Positions 42,200 through 47,074 of a DNA stretch of 47,074 bases are shown here, piece by piece. This DNA is from Bacteroidota bacterium. GTDB lineage: Bacteria > Bacteroidota > Bacteroidia > Palsa-965. The stretch lies in the NCBI GenBank assembly GCA_021299855.1, contig JAJTEY010000020.1:1-47074 (forward strand). The letters are read 5' to 3'. Made by a program: the position numbers and the translations under genes. How positions within the stretch are numbered: position 1 is the first letter of the stretch; each line of letters starts with the position of its first letter. The notes below the pieces were generated by a model. It was not told the DNA's origin, ran no database searches, and saw only the letters and a program-made list of their open reading frames with translations.

Positions 42200-42402
42200 G
42201 ACCCGACTGCGGCACTCCGTTTTCTATAATACATTTTAACTCCTACATTTTCACTGTTGTACCTGTGCACTAATTGATGCACTTATTAATACCGGGCTAA
42301 AGAGTAAAGTAGTTTTTGTAGATTCCTTAATTGTCTAATAAAGTTATTCAATTAAGTTGTTAATAGGGTTTAAGCAGTTGGGATAAATTCCTATTTTGCA
42401 GC

Positions 42403-44040
42403 ATGGCAAATAAACACCCGAAAGGACTACCGTACTTGTTTTTCGCCGAAATGTGGGAGCGTTTCGGATACTACCTGATGATTGGAATTTTCGTCTTATA
42501 CCTTACCGATACGCAAACCGGTGGTTGGGGCATGGAGCGCAGTCAGGCTTCGGATATTTACGGAACATTCATTGCACTGGTATTCTTAACGCCTTTTCTT
42601 GGCGGCCTTTTGGCAGATCGTGTTTTGGGTTATCGATTGTCCATAACCATTGGAGGTTTGCTGATGGGCGCGGGATACTGTTTACTTGCAGTGAAAGGTG
42701 AATTTGCTTTTTACACAGCATTGGTTTTGATCATTCTTGGTAATGGTTTCTTCAAACCGAACATCTCCACATTGTTGGGTAACACGTACAATGAAGACCG
42801 ATACCTTTCTCTGAAAGATGCCGGCTATAACATTTTCTACATGGGCATTAATATTGGTGCCTTGATCTGTAATTTCTTTGCTGCTGCTTTGCGCAACAAC
42901 TATGGTTGGGGCTACGCTTTTGTTGCGGCGGGAATCGGGATGTTTATCGGAGTAATTATTTTCTGGGCCGGAATGAAGCATTACAAACATGCCGATGTAT
43001 TAAAGCCTGCAAAACCCGAAGACCAGCCATTGTCGCGCATTTTAGGATTGACAATCGTTCCGGCAGTTGCGGCAGGAATTGTAGGCTGGTTAATTCCGGG
43101 CTCTATTTTCGGAAGTGATTCGACGGATGCTTTCATCTTCGGCTCATTGCCGGTGGCATATTTCTACTTTTCACTATGGAAAAAATCAAGTCCAGAGGAA
43201 AAAAAGCCGATTGGTGCCATGCTTGCAATTTTCGGGGTGGTGATCATTTTCTGGGCGGTATTTAAACAAAATGGTACTGCGCTGACCACGTGGGCAGAAT
43301 ATTATACCGATCGTGAAATGCCGGCTGCAATGGTGAAGCCTGCCGAAAAATTATTCCTCGTACAAAACGTGGAAATGAAAACCGATTCAGTGATGCTGAC
43401 CGACGAACAATTCCGAAAAATAAAAGATGAAAACGAAAAGCCCATTAAAGCTATCGGCACACCGGATTATTTTAAAAATGTTCCATTAGCACAGCGACCT
43501 GCAGAAGGAGAAAAACTTCCGCTCATCAGCACGGAATTGTTCCAGTCCGTGAATCCGTTTTGGGTAGTTGTACTTACGCCGCTCGTGGTCATGTTTTTTG
43601 TGTTCTTGCGTAAGCGCGGGAAAGAACCGACAACGCCTGCCAAAATTGGCTGGGGACTTGTTGTGAGTGCTTTATCAACACTTGTAATGGTGGGGGCTGT
43701 AGCTTATTGTCATAATGGCGCGGAGAAGGCAAGTCCGTGGTGGTTGATTGCGTCGTATGGAGTGATTACTGTTGGTGAGTTATTCCTGAGCCCTATGGGA
43801 TTGAGTTTGGTTTCCAAACTTAGTCCGGCACGATTAACAGCTTTGATGATGGGCGGGTGGTTTTTATCGACTTCCATTGGAAACAAGTTGTCGGGGATTC
43901 TTGCAACGATGTGGGACAAGTACGACAACAAAACGTATTACTTTCTGGTAAATTTCGTGCTGCTGATATTAGCCGCAGTCGCAATTTTCATGATGTTGCG
44001 CTGGCTGAACAGAATCTTTAAAGAACACAAAGCAGCGTAA
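42403..44040 (+). CDS. POT/PTR-family peptide transporter, second copy with large loop
   Basis: 545 aa. It has FAEMWERFGYYLMIG (ExxERFxYY variant), the ADRVLGYRLSI loop, GNGFFKPNIST and GELFLSPMGLSLVSKLSP, so POT family. It is about 90 residues longer than the first copy: between membrane helices in the second half there is an inserted loop of roughly 70 residues (about 305-380, EMPAAMVKPAEKL ... GTPDYFKNVPLAQRPAEGEKL) that is hydrophilic. The substrate may differ from that of the first copy. Its stop codon abuts the stop codon of the convergent subtilase gene with no base between. Confidence 0.93.
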   Translation: MANKHPKGLPYLFFAEMWERFGYYLMIGIFVLYLTDTQTGGWGMERSQASDIYGTFIALVFLTPFLGGLLADRVLGYRLSITIGGLLMGAGYCLLAVKGEFAFYTALVLIILGNGFFKPNISTLLGNTYNEDRYLSLKDAGYNIFYMGINIGALICNFFAAALRNNYGWGYAFVAAGIGMFIGVIIFWAGMKHYKHADVLKPAKPEDQPLSRILGLTIVPAVAAGIVGWLIPGSIFGSDSTDAFIFGSLPVAYFYFSLWKKSSPEEKKPIGAMLAIFGVVIIFWAVFKQNGTALTTWAEYYTDREMPAAMVKPAEKLFLVQNVEMKTDSVMLTDEQFRKIKDENEKPIKAIGTPDYFKNVPLAQRPAEGEKLPLISTELFQSVNPFWVVVLTPLVVMFFVFLRKRGKEPTTPAKIGWGLVVSALSTLVMVGAVAYCHNGAEKASPWWLIASYGVITVGELFLSPMGLSLVSKLSPARLTALMMGGWFLSTSIGNKLSGILATMWDKYDNKTYYFLVNFVLLILAAVAIFMMLRWLNRIFKEHKAA

Positions 44041-45717
44041 TTACTGCTTGATAATTTTTTCGGAAAGCACCTGATCGAAACTGATAACAGAAAGCGTATA
44101 AACGCCTTCAGCAATGCCGTTGGTATTTATCACAAACCGATTCACGGAAGAACCTGCGGCTTGCATGGTCTGTTCTAACACCACACGTCCTGTAATATCT
44201 GTTAAGCGCACAGTAACATCTTTGTTGTACAAAGAATAATAGCTGAACGAAAAATCTGCAGTAAAAGGATTGGGTTTAACGTCGTATAACACATCATTCT
44301 CTGTATTTGCAATCGGTGATGCGTCCAGAGTTAAATTGGCCGCACACAAATCAGGAATTCCGAATCCCAAGTACGTATCCGGATTGAAGAAAAGGTGACT
44401 GCTCAACAACACCGCCTCACGAATATCCATGTTCGTTAAATTCGGATGCGCCTGCCACAAACAAGCCACAGCACCACACAATACCGGCGAAGCGAAAGAA
44501 GTGCCGTTCCCTCCCATTACACCGCCATTCGTCGGATTAGCAACAATAGTAGCTTGTCCCTGAGCAGCGCATTCCGGCTTCACTTGTCCATCGGACGAAG
44601 GTCCACGAGAGCTAAATGAGGCATATTGCTCCGAAGCATCCACAGCACCAACTGCAAGAATGCTATCGGCATCGGCCGGCGCACCTATGTAAAACCATGA
44701 GTTAGAACCTGAATTTCCTGCGCTGTTACATACCAGTAATCCTCTGGAAGCTGCGAAATCAGCTGCACGTGAACATGGTGTCACATTTCCGTTCATGTCC
44801 TGGTAGGTGTGATTTTGTGCAGGATCATCGAAAGTTGTATAACCCAATGAAGAGTTAATCAAATCAGCTCCTACACTATCGGCAAACTCAGCTGCTGCTG
44901 CCCAAAAATATTCTTCCACGATATATTCTGTTGCCGCTTCTTCACTTCGCAACAACCAATAGGACGCTTCAGGCGCTGTTCCTACAAGCTGCCCGTCGAG
45001 ATAACCGCCCATGCATGAAAGTACCATCATGCCGTGTGTATTGTCTTCAAACACCATGGTATCGCCGGTTACAAAATCTCGTGTACCTAAAATTCTGTTG
45101 TTGGCCCATAACGAATCGAAAATACGCATCGTATCTACACCCCAAAATCCGGCATCAATAACAGCGATGACCATTCCTTGACCTTTGTAACCACTATTGT
45201 GCAAACAAACCGCACCAATCATTTCTGCCTGATTGTAAGACTGACCGTAATTCAGCATCGTAGTATGCACTGTCGCATTACGTTCTGTTTCCGGCTGAAC
45301 TTCTTCAAATGTTTCATCTGCAAACTTGTCGCTTGTAGTTATTGAAGTTCTCAATCCAACCGTATTTAAAGCCTGCACAAATGGCAATTGATTGATTTGG
45401 TTTAACGCAGCGGTGTCCGATGTAATAATAACAACTCCGTTTAACCATTTAGATACAGCACGAACCGTAATGCCGGTTTGCGCTACCGCCGTGATGTAAC
45501 TTGGAGTTACCGGTAAATCTGCCGAATCCAGGGCAATGTTGAAATTCGTCCGGCGTTGAATGGCATCTGCTGATAAATAGGCGGAAGGATTGGAAAGCGA
45601 ATACGGATTATTGCCTTTATCGGTGAATTGAATCCAATACTTTACCGGACTTTGCGCAACAACCATTTCGGAAATCAGAATAGCGACAACAATTAATAAC
45701 CGCTCATATTTTTTCAT
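44041..45717 (-). CDS. Secreted subtilisin-like serine protease (S8) with T9SS sorting domain
   Basis: 558 aa. Signal peptide (MKKYERLLIVVAILISEMVVAQ), a propeptide-like part (about 23-150), then the S8 domain with Asp188 (AVIDAGFWG), His228 (DNTHGMMV), oxyanion Asn335 (SAGNSG) and Ser407 (NGTSFASPV). The last ~80 residues (VKPNPFTADFSFSYYSL ... GRVVLEQTMQ ... GVYTLSVISFDQVLSEKIIKQ) are a T9SS type A sorting domain, so it is exported to or beyond the surface. All catalytic residues are present. It likely supplies peptides to the DPP-IV and POT proteins. The lipoprotein gene lies 7 bp upstream on the same strand. Confidence 0.95.
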   Translation of the reverse strand: MKKYERLLIVVAILISEMVVAQSPVKYWIQFTDKGNNPYSLSNPSAYLSADAIQRRTNFNIALDSADLPVTPSYITAVAQTGITVRAVSKWLNGVVIITSDTAALNQINQLPFVQALNTVGLRTSITTSDKFADETFEEVQPETERNATVHTTMLNYGQSYNQAEMIGAVCLHNSGYKGQGMVIAVIDAGFWGVDTMRIFDSLWANNRILGTRDFVTGDTMVFEDNTHGMMVLSCMGGYLDGQLVGTAPEASYWLLRSEEAATEYIVEEYFWAAAAEFADSVGADLINSSLGYTTFDDPAQNHTYQDMNGNVTPCSRAADFAASRGLLVCNSAGNSGSNSWFYIGAPADADSILAVGAVDASEQYASFSSRGPSSDGQVKPECAAQGQATIVANPTNGGVMGGNGTSFASPVLCGAVACLWQAHPNLTNMDIREAVLLSSHLFFNPDTYLGFGIPDLCAANLTLDASPIANTENDVLYDVKPNPFTADFSFSYYSLYNKDVTVRLTDITGRVVLEQTMQAAGSSVNRFVINTNGIAEGVYTLSVISFDQVLSEKIIKQ

Positions 45718-45724
45718 AAAGCTA

Positions 45725-46432
45725 CTAGTGACGATATTCTATTAACCGAATAGAGTAAATAACACCACTTTCAATGCGATCCAAAAGTGGAACAGATAAA
45801 TTTACCGCATTGTCTTTTACATCAATTACACGTTTTTCAATAAGTCCAACGTGTTTTGCGTAAAGCTCAACATACTCCCGATGTTCAATTGCATTAATAC
45901 GACGTATCTGCTGGACGGCAAGTGTAGAATCAAAAATCATATTATTTAAACTATAGGGAACATCACTCGAAATGTATTTATAATTCCATTCTTCCTGATT
46001 ATTAAAAGAATTACCATTCCAATACTTGGCATTCTTGACAGGAAATGCCAATCGCACGTAACGAATATTTTCTTCTAGTTTCTCAGCACGGTCATTAGTG
46101 CGTGTGAAGGACCAAATACGACTCAGGTGCCACGGAACATCATTAATTGAAATAGAATCATTGTAATCGCGACGATAACGTTCAATGCGCATTGCGGTCC
46201 TACCTTCATTATCTGTGAAGTATGACTCTATAACTTCTTTCACCTGATAATGAAAATTAAACGTATCACCAGTAAAGTCATCATAGACTGTGGAATCGAC
46301 ATCGTAAATGCAGTAATGTCCTAATTGGTTTGGGAAATAATCATAACCCGGATCCGTAGGTACCGGTTGATCTTTTTCGCAAGCGACAAGTAATATGCTT
46401 GTTATAAGAAAGACGACATAACTTCGAATCAT
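45725..46432 (-). CDS. Lipoprotein of unknown function
   Basis: 235 aa. The N-terminus MIRSYVVFLITSILLVAC is a lipoprotein signal with a LVAC lipobox (Cys18), then an EKDQPVPTDP linker. The mature part is beta-rich with many aromatic residues (YDYFPNQLGHYCIYDVDSTVYDDF near the start), a pattern common in Bacteroidota surface or envelope lipoproteins, and I do not recognise a named domain. It is followed after 7 bp by the subtilase gene on the same strand, so the two are likely co-transcribed. Function cannot be assigned. Confidence 0.8.
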   Translation of the reverse strand: MIRSYVVFLITSILLVACEKDQPVPTDPGYDYFPNQLGHYCIYDVDSTVYDDFTGDTFNFHYQVKEVIESYFTDNEGRTAMRIERYRRDYNDSISINDVPWHLSRIWSFTRTNDRAEKLEENIRYVRLAFPVKNAKYWNGNSFNNQEEWNYKYISSDVPYSLNNMIFDSTLAVQQIRRINAIEHREYVELYAKHVGLIEKRVIDVKDNAVNLSVPLLDRIESGVIYSIRLIEYRH

Positions 46433-46436
46433 ATAC

Positions 46437-46467
46437 CGAAGTTACAACAAACCGCACTTCAAATCAA
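46437..46467 (-). promoter_or_regulatory. Candidate promoter for the lipoprotein-subtilase unit
   Basis: On the minus strand TTG (46467-46465) and TAACTTCG (46444-46437) are separated by 20 nt, the best -33/-7 pair in the window. The -7 element ends 4 nt before the ATG at 46432. The TTG lies on the stop codon of mnmA. Confidence 0.5.
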
Positions 46468-47074
46468 TTGTGATTCACGTTAATAGGCCGTGGTCGATCA
46501 ATAAATCCACCACCAACCAAATCATTTCCCTCGTAAAACACAGCTGATTGTCCCGGAGCAACACCCATAACAGGTGCATGGAATAAGGCTTTCAATCGAT
46601 TGCCTTCGGTATTAATGGTAGCTATTGTACCCGGATCTTTGTAACGAATCTTGGTTAACGCTTCAAAATTTTCAGGAAGCTGCGCATACTTTACCAAGTT
46701 GTAATCGCGGATAAACATCTCCTGCTTTTCCAGGTCTTCTTTGGTGCCGATAACGACTGTGTTTGTTTCAGGATCAATTTGTGTAACGAACATGGGTTGT
46801 CCTAATGCAATTTCCAATCCTTTTCGCTGACCAATGGTGTAAAACGGATAACCGCGGTGTTTACCTACAACAGAGCCATCAGGCAAAACAAAATTTCCGC
46901 CGTCTACTTTAGCTTCCAGTTCCGGATTGCGTCGTTTTAAGAAAGCCCGATAATCGTTATCAGGAACAAAGCAAATTTCGTAGCTCTCGCTCTTGTTGGC
47001 CAACTCCTGATAACCGGCATCAGCAGCCATTTGGCGAATTTGTTGTTTACGATAACCGCCCAATGGAAAAATGG
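46464..47074 (-). CDS. mnmA: tRNA-specific 2-thiouridylase MnmA, C-terminal part (cut by window edge)
   Basis: About 203 codons are visible, reading off the right edge (IFPLGGYRKQQIRQMAADAG in frame before the ORF-track start, which is a Leu codon). MnmA activates U34 of tRNA-Lys, Glu and Gln with ATP and adds sulfur carried as a persulfide. Visible blocks are KSESYEICFVPDNDYRAFL with the catalytic Cys, GKHRGYPFYTIGQRKGLEIALGQPMFV, VAPGQSAVFYEGNDLVGGGFI at the end. The N-terminal PP-loop ATPase domain with the first catalytic Cys lies outside the window. The sulfur donor would be a cysteine desulfurase, possibly the one at 12169-13308. Confidence 0.95.
   Translation of the reverse strand, partial: IFPLGGYRKQQIRQMAADAGYQELANKSESYEICFVPDNDYRAFLKRRNPELEAKVDGGNFVLPDGSVVGKHRGYPFYTIGQRKGLEIALGQPMFVTQIDPETNTVVIGTKEDLEKQEMFIRDYNLVKYAQLPENFEALTKIRYKDPGTIATINTEGNRLKALFHAPVMGVAPGQSAVFYEGNDLVGGGFIDRPRPINVNHN

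Noticed and set aside
1-47074. CRISPR array, IS element, prophage or rRNA operon
   Set aside because: No regularly spaced repeats, transposase or phage genes, terminal inverted repeats with target duplications, or rRNA segments were seen; repeats found are short and local.

Overview
The window looks like chromosomal DNA of a Bacteroidota member, most likely order Flavobacteriales (a Fluviicola/Cryomorpha-like lineage is a guess). Evidence: two proteins carry type IX secretion (T9SS) C-terminal sorting domains, start sites are often preceded by TAnnTTTG-type -7 promoter elements very close to the start codon with little Shine-Dalgarno sequence, and many genes are of Bacteroidota type (GlmM with a GEGNGG motif, bacterial CASTOR/POLLUX-like channel, BshB1, DUF2520 protein, PD40/TPR outer-membrane protein). 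Coding density is high, no intergenic gap exceeds 300 bp, and I see no insertion sequence, prophage, CRISPR array, rRNA or replication origin.

Layout. 1-2.5 kb: the 5' end of a PAP2-like membrane phosphatase, a START-like protein with a long histone-H1-like Lys/Ala/Pro tail, a tRNA-Met(CAU) with an unusual leader, and a predicted outer-membrane protein. 2.5-9 kb: clpC and gyrA are divergent; gyrA is followed by a secreted TPR protein. 9-14.8 kb: a secreted PNGase F-like T9SS cargo overlaps a GTG-started rluE-type pseudouridine synthase, then a convergent cysteine desulfurase and glmM. 14.9-19 kb: a co-directional run of TPR protein, ComA-like phosphosulfolactate synthase homologue, rhodanese, DedA protein and aroE, converging on bshB1. 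19.7-20.8 kb: DUF4440-like lipoprotein and a glutathione-peroxidase-family protein.

20.9-27.1 kb: a compact System I (Ccm) cytochrome c maturation operon, ccmB-ccmC-ccmD-like-ccmE-ccmF, with a CxxxY-type CcmE, followed by a DUF2520 protein and a KdsC-like HAD phosphatase that appears broken by an internal deletion plus frameshift. 27.1-30.8 kb: von Willebrand-type membrane protein and fabG on the minus strand, then a YugP-type zinc peptidase. 30.8-36.8 kb: a double-hairpin element, a CASTOR/POLLUX-like channel, a TPR-PD40 lipoprotein-like/outer-membrane protein, a VOC protein and a GlcD-type FAD oxidase.

36.9-47 kb: a peptide-use region: DPP-IV, two POT-family peptide transporters, a thioredoxin-fold protein plus a small HTH/coiled-coil protein, a CAP-domain protein, a secreted subtilase with a T9SS signal, a lipoprotein and the C-terminal part of mnmA. 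Secreted proteases and DPP-IV would make di/tripeptides that the POT carriers import, which fits a proteolytic heterotroph. No whole new system is obvious; the best leads are the H1-tailed START protein, the minimal Ccm operon with Cys-type CcmE, the broken kdsC-like gene, the tRNA leader mimic and the lone ComA homologue.
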